The position numbers were made by a program, and so were the translations under genes. The notes beneath the pieces are model-generated. The model saw only the letters and a program-made list of their open reading frames with translations, ran no database searches and was not told the DNA's origin. Of a stretch of 5,345 nucleotides of DNA, positions 1-5,345 are shown piece by piece. Source of the stretch: Clostridiaceae bacterium (GTDB taxonomy: Bacteria; Bacillota_A; Clostridia; Acetivibrionales; Acetivibrionaceae); NCBI GenBank assembly GCA_012513545.1, contig JAAZCB010000455.1, positions 1 to 5,345 of the forward strand, read 5' to 3'. The stretch's first letter is position 1. The number at the start of each line of letters is the position of its first letter.

Positions 1-40
1 ACACCGGAATGCCTTATTGAGACTTTGAGAGATTGAGGGA

Positions 41-2191
41 TTACTCTATGAATATCATGTCTGTCAGCTGAATATTTACTTTCATCTCAATAAAATCACC
101 TGAAATACCATCAAATATATAAAGGATTTTTTTGCCTTTCAAAGGGGATTCTCCATCTCTTTCATATGCATATACCAGATAATAGCTTCCTTTAGCCTTG
201 ATCACTTTTATTGCTTCCGAATTGCTCTTAATGTTTGTCAGTTTGTCATCGGTAAATTTATAAATATCATACAGCTTTGCGCTTGAATCATAACCACTGA
301 CAAATAGCATGTCCTGAATCATGTTCCAGTACTTGACTTCACAGTTGCTTAAGAGCTCATTGAAATCACTGCTGAAGGAATAAAGCTTGCTTCTTTTTAT
401 GTCGGCTTCATAGCCTGAGAAAACAAGATTATCATTCAAACATTCCCAGTTTTTCATTTCCATATCAACTGCAAGATTTCTGAATTCATCCTTTTCGAAG
501 ATCATAAGGGTAGGTCTCTGCTTTTCGGTTATCCTGCTTTTATCTTTGATATCGAAGAATATTTTATCCTTTATGCTGAGTGTTTTTTTTATTGAAAGAA
601 CATCCATTGTTTGTACCAGCTTATCACCGTTATATGCAAAAAGGATGGGGTCAGTGAAAGTATTGCCGGTTTTTTTTGTACCGAGTATAAAGAGCTTGTT
701 GTTTTCGTTCCGGAATTCGGTAAGCTTGAATTGCTCAATAAAACGGTTGTATTTTATTATGTCCTCAAACTCCATAACAAATTGCGGATCAGCAATTGCC
801 GACATCCGGTATTTTCTGGTTTTTTCATCAAGAGTATACATTTTTCCGTCAAGAACACCTATATATAGCCTGTCATTGTAGGTCATCAGCTTGTTTACCT
901 TGTACTTTATATATTTATCAAAATTAAATTCAGAAGCACCATCTTCAACAATAGGAAACACAACTTCGCTTATATGCTGGTTTTCAATAATGTTTAAAGA
1001 GCCATCTACTATCGCAAACAACATGCGTCTGTATACGGCAATATCATTTATATTAACCGGAACATCAGGGTGGATAATCTGAAAATTTCGTTTGTCGGTG
1101 CCTTTTCCATCAAAGGCAGCAAGCGGTTTTCTGTTTCCCTCCTGCATCGTACCGGTCATGAATAGTGTATCCTCATGGACAATGCTGTCCTTGATTATGA
1201 ACCCTTCATAAATAAGGGAGGGCTTCCAGGGGGTTGCCGAATTTTTATCAAAGGCTAAAAGATAGTAATCTCTGTTGTTGTCGTATTTATTAATCAATAA
1301 TTTGTCCTTAAACTCAATGTGTTTTCCTACATAAAAATTATCTTCAACCATTATGAGGTTTTCTCCGTCAAACCTGTAAAGCTTGTTGAATTTCTGGTTC
1401 CTGTCATATCCGTGAATTATAAGGTTATCGTTATACTCGAAGGTTTCCTCGATATCAAAGTCATCAATCAGCATTTTGAAATCATCATTTTCAAACATAA
1501 CAAAGTTATTTTTGCTTGTTTCATTATCAAACAGCGTAATAAGGATTTTCCCTTTGTAGGAGTACCAGTTTACTATTTCCTTGTTTACCATTGGTATTAC
1601 TCTGAATTCCTCACCGTCGTATATGTAAAGCTTATTGTTGTTTTTTGAGTCTTTTTCATAGAATAAAACAGCGCCGGTATCGTATTTCCCAACCCTTGTA
1701 ATATAAATGCTTTTGGTTTTGGCGTCCCATACCACGTTTGCACCGGAATTTTCCGATACAAATCTTAAGGGTACCACTGTTCTGCCACCAATAATTTTAG
1801 GAGCAACAGCCATTTGTATTGGTTCATCATTTACAAAGGCAGTATTATTGTTTATCCTAAGTTGTATCTTGCTGTTTTCGCTAAGAGCGGTTATGGTTGA
1901 ATTGCTGCTGTTCCATTCTATATTATAGCCAAGCTCCTCTAGAATAACCCTGAAAGGAACCAGTGCATTTCCGTTTTCAATAAAAGGGGCGGCGTCAAGA
2001 GGTTTTTTCAGACTCTTTGAAAAATAGAATTTGGAATCAACTGTAAAAACCAGATCGACAAATTCGGTATTGTTTACCTCGGCATATGAGTAATCCGTAT
2101 GCATAACTGTAGCTAAAATTGCTATAAAGAGCAAAAACAGAGCTTTTCTGATATCGAAAATCCAAAAACCTGATTTTATAGAAGAGTTCAT
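41..2191 (-). CDS. Secreted stalk-domain (copper amine oxidase N-terminal-like) protein with propeller-like repeats
   Basis: Predicted exported protein of 716 residues; function unknown. I start it at the ATG at 2191 because AAAAGAGGTGG lies five bases upstream; the in-frame GTG three codons earlier falls inside that ribosome site. A signal peptide is visible: a lysine/arginine-containing start, a hydrophobic run at about 17-30 and a likely cut after SYA at residue 37. Residues about 46-166 match the stalk domain in two halves, with the marks ALVPFRVILEELGYNIEW and VVPLRFVSENSGANVVWD. From about 175 to the end, degenerate repeats of about 40-47 residues recur with a core like KLYxFDGexf (for example at 187, 229, 270, 515, 561, 602, 639, 688), which suggests a beta-propeller or similar repeat fold. 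No copper-oxidase catalytic domain is present, so no amine oxidase activity should be assumed. It lies downstream of a sigma/anti-sigma pair, across a 216-base gap. Reading frame and export are firm; the fold is inferred. Confidence 0.93.
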   Translation of the reverse strand: MNSSIKSGFWIFDIRKALFLLFIAILATVMHTDYSYAEVNNTEFVDLVFTVDSKFYFSKSLKKPLDAAPFIENGNALVPFRVILEELGYNIEWNSSNSTITALSENSKIQLRINNNTAFVNDEPIQMAVAPKIIGGRTVVPLRFVSENSGANVVWDAKTKSIYITRVGKYDTGAVLFYEKDSKNNNKLYIYDGEEFRVIPMVNKEIVNWYSYKGKILITLFDNETSKNNFVMFENDDFKMLIDDFDIEETFEYNDNLIIHGYDRNQKFNKLYRFDGENLIMVEDNFYVGKHIEFKDKLLINKYDNNRDYYLLAFDKNSATPWKPSLIYEGFIIKDSIVHEDTLFMTGTMQEGNRKPLAAFDGKGTDKRNFQIIHPDVPVNINDIAVYRRMLFAIVDGSLNIIENQHISEVVFPIVEDGASEFNFDKYIKYKVNKLMTYNDRLYIGVLDGKMYTLDEKTRKYRMSAIADPQFVMEFEDIIKYNRFIEQFKLTEFRNENNKLFILGTKKTGNTFTDPILFAYNGDKLVQTMDVLSIKKTLSIKDKIFFDIKDKSRITEKQRPTLMIFEKDEFRNLAVDMEMKNWECLNDNLVFSGYEADIKRSKLYSFSSDFNELLSNCEVKYWNMIQDMLFVSGYDSSAKLYDIYKFTDDKLTNIKSNSEAIKVIKAKGSYYLVYAYERDGESPLKGKKILYIFDGISGDFIEMKVNIQLTDMIFIE

Positions 2192-2196
2192 TGATT

Positions 2197-2207
2197 CCAC
2201 CTCTTTT
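2197..2207 (-). promoter_or_regulatory. Ribosome binding site that decides the start of the stalk protein
   Basis: On the minus strand AAAAGAGGTGG sits five bases before the ATG at 2191. The longest reading frame begins at the GTG at 2200, but that GTG is part of this Shine-Dalgarno sequence, so the ATG is the better start. Confidence 0.85.
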
Positions 2208-2249
2208 AGATTTTTAGAATGCAGTTATGACCGGGAAAGAATAACATTA

Positions 2250-2284
2250 GTATAAGACAGCGTTATAATAACGCCGTCTTACAC
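2250..2284 (-). promoter_or_regulatory. Long RNA hairpin between the anti-sigma gene and the stalk-protein gene
   Basis: The minus-strand RNA can form a continuous 16-bp stem with a UUA loop: GUGUAAGACGGCGUUA pairs with UAACGCUGUCUUAUAC, including two G-U pairs. On the plus strand the same two positions are A-C mismatches, so the structure is best in transcripts of these genes. It ends 58 bases before the stalk-protein ATG and begins 123 bases after the anti-sigma stop. The bases that follow (UAAUGUUAUUCUUU) are U-rich but not a clean U-run. It could be a weak terminator for the sigma/anti-sigma unit, an attenuator, or an mRNA-stabilising leader for the next gene. The structure is seen in the sequence; the role is inferred. 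Confidence 0.55.
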
Positions 2285-2306
2285 CAGTTGATGTTTTTGA
2301 CTATAC

Positions 2307-2326
2307 TTGAAGATATTACTCTTCAA
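2307..2326. repeat. Small inverted repeat TTGAAGA-6-TCTTCAA
   Basis: A perfect 7-bp inverted repeat with a six-base spacer (TATTAC on the plus strand) in the gap upstream of the stalk-protein gene. Its size and its position near promoter-like sequences fit an operator, but a small RNA hairpin is equally possible. No U-run follows it on the gene strand. Confidence 0.4.
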
Positions 2327-2330
2327 TATT

Positions 2331-2359
2331 ATTTTATCATTTTTAGTACAGTGTTTAAA
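2331..2359 (-). promoter_or_regulatory. Candidate housekeeping promoter for the stalk protein (TTTAAA-17-TAAAAT)
   Basis: On the minus strand TTTAAA (2359-2354) and TAAAAT (2336-2331) are 17 bases apart, which is the preferred sigma-A spacing; the -10 matches five of six consensus bases and the -35 four of six. The transcript would start near 2324, so the leader would carry the 2250-2284 hairpin. AT-rich sequence gives such matches often, so this is only a candidate. Confidence 0.3.
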
Positions 2360-2378
2360 ATAGGCATAAAGAAGCTTA

Positions 2379-2407
2379 CATATAGTAACATGGAACCATA
2401 TTTTCAA
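2379..2407 (-). promoter_or_regulatory. Candidate housekeeping promoter at the anti-sigma stop (TTGAAA-17-TATATG)
   Basis: Immediately after the TGA stop of the anti-sigma gene the minus strand reads TTGAAA (2407-2402), 17 bases, then TATATG (2384-2379). The -35 matches five of six bases of the sigma-A consensus; the -10 matches four. It would give the stalk-protein gene a leader of about 180 bases that includes both inverted repeats. An alternative to the candidate at 2331-2359. Confidence 0.35.
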
Positions 2408-4372
2408 TCAGAAGTAACCTGTAAATAATTCCTGAGGCAGCCGTTCTGCTTCATACATGAGATTGTAATACCTCCCGTTAAAAAGTATATAGCGGTTTGT
2501 CACTTCTACAAATACAGTATCTTTATTTTTGAAAATGAATTCAAACTTTAGTATGCTTTCGGCTTCCTTGGGTACTTCCTTGCCGGATATTTCATTACGA
2601 AGATATTTACCTATAGCCCTTGCACATTTATAGACCTGAGGACCTGTACCTTCTTCACCCGGAATACCTTGTGCGTATACAATGACTTTTTCGGCACCAA
2701 GAAGATAGTTGACGCTGTTTTTGTCCTTCACAGAAGGAGTGGGAATTATTAACCTGATCTGGTTGATAAACTCCTTATTTACCTTTATGAACCTGACAGG
2801 AATCATTTCGCTGTTAAAGCCGTAGTAATTATACCTTTCAGGAGGTATAAACACAACCAGTCTGTCATCACCGGCAACTACAAACTTGTAGGAGGATGCA
2901 GGCTTGACCCCTTTTGACGCGGCGGTGCTGCCTATAAACTCCAAAGAGTAATACGGGTATATTGCTTCCCTTTCCGGACTGATACCTCCGTCAAAGAACT
3001 CAATATCCTCAACTATAAGGCTTTTTGCCAGGAGGTGTTTTTGATTTTTTGTAAGTGTTACCTGTTTGTCTATGTCAATAGCAAACAGGGTTATGTTATC
3101 CCAGTTAATTATCTCCTTTAAAATTTTTGAAGTCAAATCAGATTTGTCAATAGGAGGATTAATAAACGTATACGGGTCTATACCTTCAAAGGAGGCTATC
3201 AAATCACTGGATTTCACCCACGCCAGGATACCGTTGGGACTATCAATGACACGAATCCATTCTCCGTTTCTCTCTTTCACTGTAACAGGGGCTATGGGCC
3301 CTTCAAAAACGAAAGGTTGATCATGTACGGATTCCTCGTCAGGCATATCATAAAGCCTTGTATTGCTTAAAATAAAGCCCTGGTTTGTAGGGGTGCCTTT
3401 CTTGCAGTAGGTGTAATCAGTGTTCTTTATCCAGCCTGTATCAGACAAATCTGCCATATTGCCGTTGTCAATCTTGCGTACCAGGCTCCATTCCTCATCC
3501 TGCCTTAAGACACTTATTAAATCACCGTTTTTTATTTCTGCCACATCAGCGCTGTCATTTTGAGGAAGCAGTTTCAGCGAAGCATCTACCGATGTGTTTT
3601 CTACAATATGAGTGAATTTAAGTGCATCACTAAGACTGCAGTTATAAAAGGAAACACTGAAGTCGGCTGCAATATCAATTTCTTCCGTGTTAATCCAGAA
3701 CTGTGTTTTAGCAGATGACTTTGAGTTTTTATCATCAGGTTCGAGGATTGGTTCTGCAAGAAGCCACATGAAGTTTTCTTCATGCCAGCCCACTACACTC
3801 ACAAGCCTTCCGTAAGGAAGCCTTACTGTATCCTTGTATTCACTTCCCGGTCCGTTCTTACCTGTACATTCCTTTGTAACTGCAGTAATAAACGAACGGT
3901 TTCTAACCTTGTCTTTATCAATTACTTCAATTGATTCGTTCTCTTTAATGAGAATACTGTCATCTTTCCTGTCCTTTGAATTAAGGATACTTCCGACAGC
4001 ATTCATGGCCTGGCCGGCAAGCCCTTTAAAAGGCTGGATGAATAAGGCGGCGGATAGCAAAATTATCAGACAGGCAGCTACTGCGGCAGGCTTCATAAAT
4101 GTATGGTATTTTGACAATTTTGAACCCCAATAATATAAGGTTTTGTTCTTGCGGTATCTGTTCCGGTCTATTGAGTTAAGTATATTAATGTGGAAATTTT
4201 TATCAGCCGCAGCTTCAATAGTTGAAAATTTCTCGGTAAATACAAGAGAAGCATACATACTATTGCATTTTTCACATGTATTTATATGCTCTGCAAGCTT
4301 TGAAGCGGTTTCTTCAGGCAGAACATTTTCTGTATATTTAATTATATCATCAATATTATAGTTGCATTTCAT
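2408..4372 (-). CDS. Membrane-bound zinc-finger anti-sigma factor with three extracellular SH3-like domains
   Basis: Probable anti-sigma factor of 654 residues that would hold the adjacent sigma factor at the membrane. Residues 1-40 carry a ZAS-type zinc-binding pattern: C3, 25 residues, then H29-x3-C33-x2-C36. A single hydrophobic segment at about 95-115 (PAAVAACLIILLSAALFIQPF in part) places the rest outside the cell. Three SH3-like modules follow: about 162-235, with the canonical bacterial mark GKNGPGSEY and a closing FWINTEEIDI; about 258-323, ending GWIKNTDY; and about 330-393, ending AWVKSSDLI. Residues about 400-654 match no family I recognise; two similar strand-rich stretches there (about 474-530 and 607-640) may be a duplication. 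I start at the ATG at 4372 because AAAGGGGGA lies eight bases upstream; an ATG at 4402 is in frame but its nearest purine-rich site is too distant. The gene overlaps the sigma gene by 17 bases, so translational coupling is likely. Anti-sigma role is inferred from ZAS plus adjacency. Confidence 0.92.
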   Translation of the reverse strand: MKCNYNIDDIIKYTENVLPEETASKLAEHINTCEKCNSMYASLVFTEKFSTIEAAADKNFHINILNSIDRNRYRKNKTLYYWGSKLSKYHTFMKPAAVAACLIILLSAALFIQPFKGLAGQAMNAVGSILNSKDRKDDSILIKENESIEVIDKDKVRNRSFITAVTKECTGKNGPGSEYKDTVRLPYGRLVSVVGWHEENFMWLLAEPILEPDDKNSKSSAKTQFWINTEEIDIAADFSVSFYNCSLSDALKFTHIVENTSVDASLKLLPQNDSADVAEIKNGDLISVLRQDEEWSLVRKIDNGNMADLSDTGWIKNTDYTYCKKGTPTNQGFILSNTRLYDMPDEESVHDQPFVFEGPIAPVTVKERNGEWIRVIDSPNGILAWVKSSDLIASFEGIDPYTFINPPIDKSDLTSKILKEIINWDNITLFAIDIDKQVTLTKNQKHLLAKSLIVEDIEFFDGGISPEREAIYPYYSLEFIGSTAASKGVKPASSYKFVVAGDDRLVVFIPPERYNYYGFNSEMIPVRFIKVNKEFINQIRLIIPTPSVKDKNSVNYLLGAEKVIVYAQGIPGEEGTGPQVYKCARAIGKYLRNEISGKEVPKEAESILKFEFIFKNKDTVFVEVTNRYILFNGRYYNLMYEAERLPQELFTGYF

Positions 4373-4940
4373 AAGAAAATCCCCCTTTCCTGTGTTTTCC
4401 ATACTGCTTACAAATGCTTTCCTTTGCCCGCTGAACTTTCATTTTTGCTGCTTCAGGACTGATATTAAGGATTTCACCAATCTCCTTAAATGAAAATCCT
4501 TTAATATACTTCAGTACCAGAGCAATTCTTTGATCAGCCTTAAGCGAGTTAATGATCCTGACCACAGAGAGATAGTCCTCTTTCCTTTCAAATACAACCT
4601 CAGGGCAGTCTTCAACGCTCTGGAGCATGTTGGATATATCATTAAAGTCATGAATAGTTTCAAGCTGGCTTAGCCGTTTTTTCTTTTTATAGTAGTTTTT
4701 AAAACTGTTGGCTGCGATTTTATATATCCAGGTTGAAAATTTCCAGTTACTATTGTACCTGTAAAGGTTTTTGTAAACATTAATAAATACTTCCTGAAGC
4801 AGTTCTTCAGCATCGTCTTTTGAAAACGTCATTTTCAAAAGGAAAGCGAATATCCTGTCCTTATACCTTAGGACAAGGTTTGAAAATGAATCTGTGTCAC
4901 CATTTAAGATATTACTTATAAGAATTTCATCAGTATCCAA
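4356..4940 (-). CDS. ECF-family RNA polymerase sigma factor
   Basis: A 194-residue extracytoplasmic-function sigma factor, the usual length for the group. It would direct RNA polymerase to a small regulon when released by its anti-sigma partner. Region 2 spans about 15-90: DDAEELLQEVF at 42-52 is the core-binding helix, and FSTWIYKIAANSFKNYY at 68-84 is the -10 melting and recognition part, followed by KKKKR. A linker of about 35 residues separates it from region 4 (about 127-180), whose helix-turn-helix reads SFKEIGEILNISPEAAKMKV and contacts the -35 element. No region 1.1 or 3 is present. The start is a TTG: an in-frame TGA lies directly before it, AAGGAAG is five bases upstream, and the first in-frame ATG is at residue 37, already within region 2. 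The 3' end overlaps the anti-sigma gene by 17 bases and carries its ribosome site in the codons for KGGF. Which ECF subgroup it belongs to cannot be told here. Confidence 0.96.
   Translation of the reverse strand: MDTDEILISNILNGDTDSFSNLVLRYKDRIFAFLLKMTFSKDDAEELLQEVFINVYKNLYRYNSNWKFSTWIYKIAANSFKNYYKKKKRLSQLETIHDFNDISNMLQSVEDCPEVVFERKEDYLSVVRIINSLKADQRIALVLKYIKGFSFKEIGEILNISPEAAKMKVQRAKESICKQYGKHRKGGFSYEMQL
4381..4390 (-). promoter_or_regulatory. Ribosome binding site of the anti-sigma gene, inside the sigma gene
   Basis: The minus strand reads GGAAAGGGGGA eight bases before the ATG at 4372. It lies within the last codons of the sigma gene and supports that ATG over the upstream in-frame ATG at 4402. 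Ribosomes finishing the sigma gene pass this site, so the two proteins are likely made in linked amounts. Confidence 0.75.
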
Positions 4941-4948
4941 TCACATCA

Positions 4949-4957
4949 CACTTCCTT
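4949..4957 (-). promoter_or_regulatory. Ribosome binding site supporting the TTG start of the sigma gene
   Basis: AAGGAAGTG on the minus strand differs from AAGGAGGTG at one base; its AAGGAAG core is five bases from the TTG at 4940. An in-frame TGA lies between site and start, so translation cannot begin further upstream. The rare TTG start would keep sigma translation modest. Confidence 0.75.
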
Positions 4958-4976
4958 ATAACAATTCTCTTTATTG

Positions 4977-4992
4977 CTGGCATAGTTGCCAG
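4977..4992. repeat. Inverted repeat CTGGCA-TAGT-TGCCAG in the sigma leader
   Basis: A perfect 6-bp inverted repeat with a four-base loop, 36 bases before the sigma start codon. It could be an RNA hairpin in the leader or a small operator. It is too short, and lacks a U-run, for a convincing terminator. Confidence 0.35.
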
Positions 4993-5118
4993 GCACAAAG
5001 AAAATCGTCCCATATTTTTTAAAACGTTTTTGAATCTTATATTAAAGAGCTCTCTATAATAATAATACAATTAACATGAAATAAAGTAACGTTAAATTCT
5101 CATTTAATTGTTGGGTAG

Positions 5119-5190
5119 TAACGGGGTGACAGGGGACGGTTCTTTGACACGGCGAAGCCGTGTCAAAGAACCGTCCCCTGTCACCTAACG
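5119..5190. repeat. TAACG direct repeats bracketing the palindrome
   Basis: TAACG occurs at 5119-5123 and again at 5186-5190, directly abutting the 62-base palindromic unit on each side. This is what a 5-bp target-site duplication from insertion would look like. A 5-base match could arise by chance, and REP elements moved by Y1 transposases are not expected to duplicate their target, so the interpretation is tentative. Confidence 0.5.
5124..5185. repeat. Perfect 29-bp palindrome with GAA loop; REP/MITE-like mobile element
   Basis: From 5125 to 5185 the left arm (starting GGTGACAGGGGACGG) is exactly complementary to the right arm (ending CCGTCCCCTGTCACC), leaving only the bases GAA unpaired. 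The tip reads GCGAAGC, a heptamer known for forming an unusually stable single-stranded DNA mini-hairpin. The arms are much richer in G and C than their surroundings. From memory, closely similar palindromes (cores like GGGGACGGTTCTTTGACA) are scattered through many clostridial and related Firmicute genomes and are often associated with REP-associated tyrosine (Y1/HUH) transposases; I could not check this here, and no transposase gene is in the window. It lacks a flanking U-run, so a classic terminator is less likely, although such a hairpin could still impede transcription entering from the right. Confidence 0.85.
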
Positions 5191-5345
5191 TCGACTACAA
5201 GCTTGCGAATACTGTATACAATCGACATTTTCGTTTTCAATAATTCAAGAGGCACTAAATCCTCTAAGAAACGCTACTGGCAGGATTTGATGTATAAGCT
5301 TTGGGATTAAAAATTTATAAAATTTATTGAATGTAAAAAGAAAAT
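5191..5345. other. Non-coding stretch with no recognised gene
   Basis: No reading frame with a start codon and ribosome site is seen on either strand. One plus-strand frame stays open without an ATG until a TAA at 5307-5309 and its last 30 codons read like protein (for example RYWQDLMYKLWD), so a remnant of a decayed gene is possible. A short inverted repeat AGAGG-8-CCTCT lies at 5248-5265. The last 40 bases are very AT-rich and could hold a promoter for a gene beyond the window. Confidence 0.3.

Larger units (their letters stand above)
4941..5123 (-). promoter_or_regulatory. AT-rich leader and probable promoter region of the sigma gene
   Basis: No gene is seen here. A promoter for the sigma/anti-sigma unit should lie in this stretch, but none is clear. 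Candidates on the minus strand are a TATAAG -10 at 5041-5036 without a good -35, and an ECF-like pair, TCAAAAAC at 5033-5026 and CGAT at 5007-5004, whose 18-base spacing is longer than usual for ECF promoters. Several short inverted repeats are present: AAAACGTTTT (5021-5030), AGAGCTCT (5046-5053), TAACGTTA (5087-5094), and TTAAAT-TCTC-ATTTAA (5092-5107). Any could be an operator; none matches a binding site I know. Confidence 0.35.

Noticed and set aside
546..1928. Plus-strand open frames inside the stalk-protein gene
   Set aside because: They lie opposite a well-supported coding gene, have no convincing ribosome sites or recognisable protein features, and are explained as shadows.
41..2191. 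Amine oxidase activity implied by the domain name
   Set aside because: Only the N-terminal stalk-type domain is seen; the catalytic copper domain with its topaquinone site is absent.
2192..2200. GTG at 2200 as start of the stalk protein
   Set aside because: The GTG is part of the Shine-Dalgarno sequence AAAAGAGGTGG that serves the ATG at 2191.
3066..4361. Open frames on both strands within the anti-sigma gene
   Set aside because: All overlap a continuous gene with recognisable domains; none shows a domain or ribosome site of its own.
4373..4402. Upstream ATG at 4402 as start of the anti-sigma gene
   Set aside because: The nearest purine-rich site is about 14 bases from that ATG, while the in-frame ATG at 4372 has a strong GGGGG-containing site at eight bases.
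2408..4940. A SigI/RsgI-type carbohydrate-sensing pair
   Set aside because: The anti-sigma carries a ZAS zinc finger and SH3 modules rather than an RsgI N-terminal domain and carbohydrate-binding modules, and the sigma factor has standard ECF regions 2 and 4.
5124..5185. The palindrome as an intrinsic terminator or CRISPR repeat
   Set aside because: No U-run follows on either strand, and there is only one copy with no spacer array.
5122..5309. Start-less plus-strand frame through the palindrome, ending at a TAA
   Set aside because: It has no ATG, GTG or ribosome site at a sensible place, and a third of it is the palindrome. The protein-like last 30 codons may be a gene remnant, but cannot be called.

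Overview
The window looks like a piece of chromosome from a low-GC Firmicute, most likely a clostridium-like anaerobe. The base composition is AT-rich, the Shine-Dalgarno sequences are strong and GGAGG-like, and the protein families (ECF sigma factor, zinc-finger anti-sigma with bacterial SH3 repeats, secreted 'stalk' / copper amine oxidase N-domain protein) are a familiar mix there. No species can be named from the sequence alone. All three genes are on the minus strand and read from right to left.

Right end (4941-5345): a non-coding stretch upstream of the sigma gene. Its landmark is a near-perfect 61-base palindrome (29-bp stem, GAA loop) of a type I recall as dispersed in clostridial genomes. 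It is flanked on both sides by the pentamer TAACG, as an inserted mobile palindrome would be. The remainder is AT-rich with small inverted repeats and weak promoter-like motifs; no gene was recognised.

Middle (2408-4940): an ECF-type sigma factor that starts at a TTG codon and overlaps by 17 bases a membrane-bound anti-sigma factor. The anti-sigma has an N-terminal zinc-finger (ZAS) motif, one membrane segment, three SH3-like domains outside the cell and a long C-terminal region I do not recognise. This is the layout of a cell-surface signalling switch: the SH3 and C-terminal parts would sense something at the wall, and the N-terminal zinc finger would hold or release the sigma factor inside.

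Gap (2192-2407): 216 bases with two inverted repeats and candidate promoters. The larger repeat is continuously paired only as RNA of the gene strand. The gap suggests that the third gene is regulated separately from, or only partly coupled to, the sigma/anti-sigma pair.

Left (41-2191): a secreted protein of about 716 residues with a signal peptide, a stalk (copper amine oxidase N-terminal-like) domain and about a dozen degenerate repeats of roughly 40-47 residues that suggest a beta-propeller. It may be an output or a partner of the sensory pair; this is inferred from adjacency only. The most unusual items are the mobile palindrome with its flanking repeats and the sensor architecture (ZAS, membrane segment, three SH3, unknown C-terminal domain) beside a secreted stalk/propeller protein.
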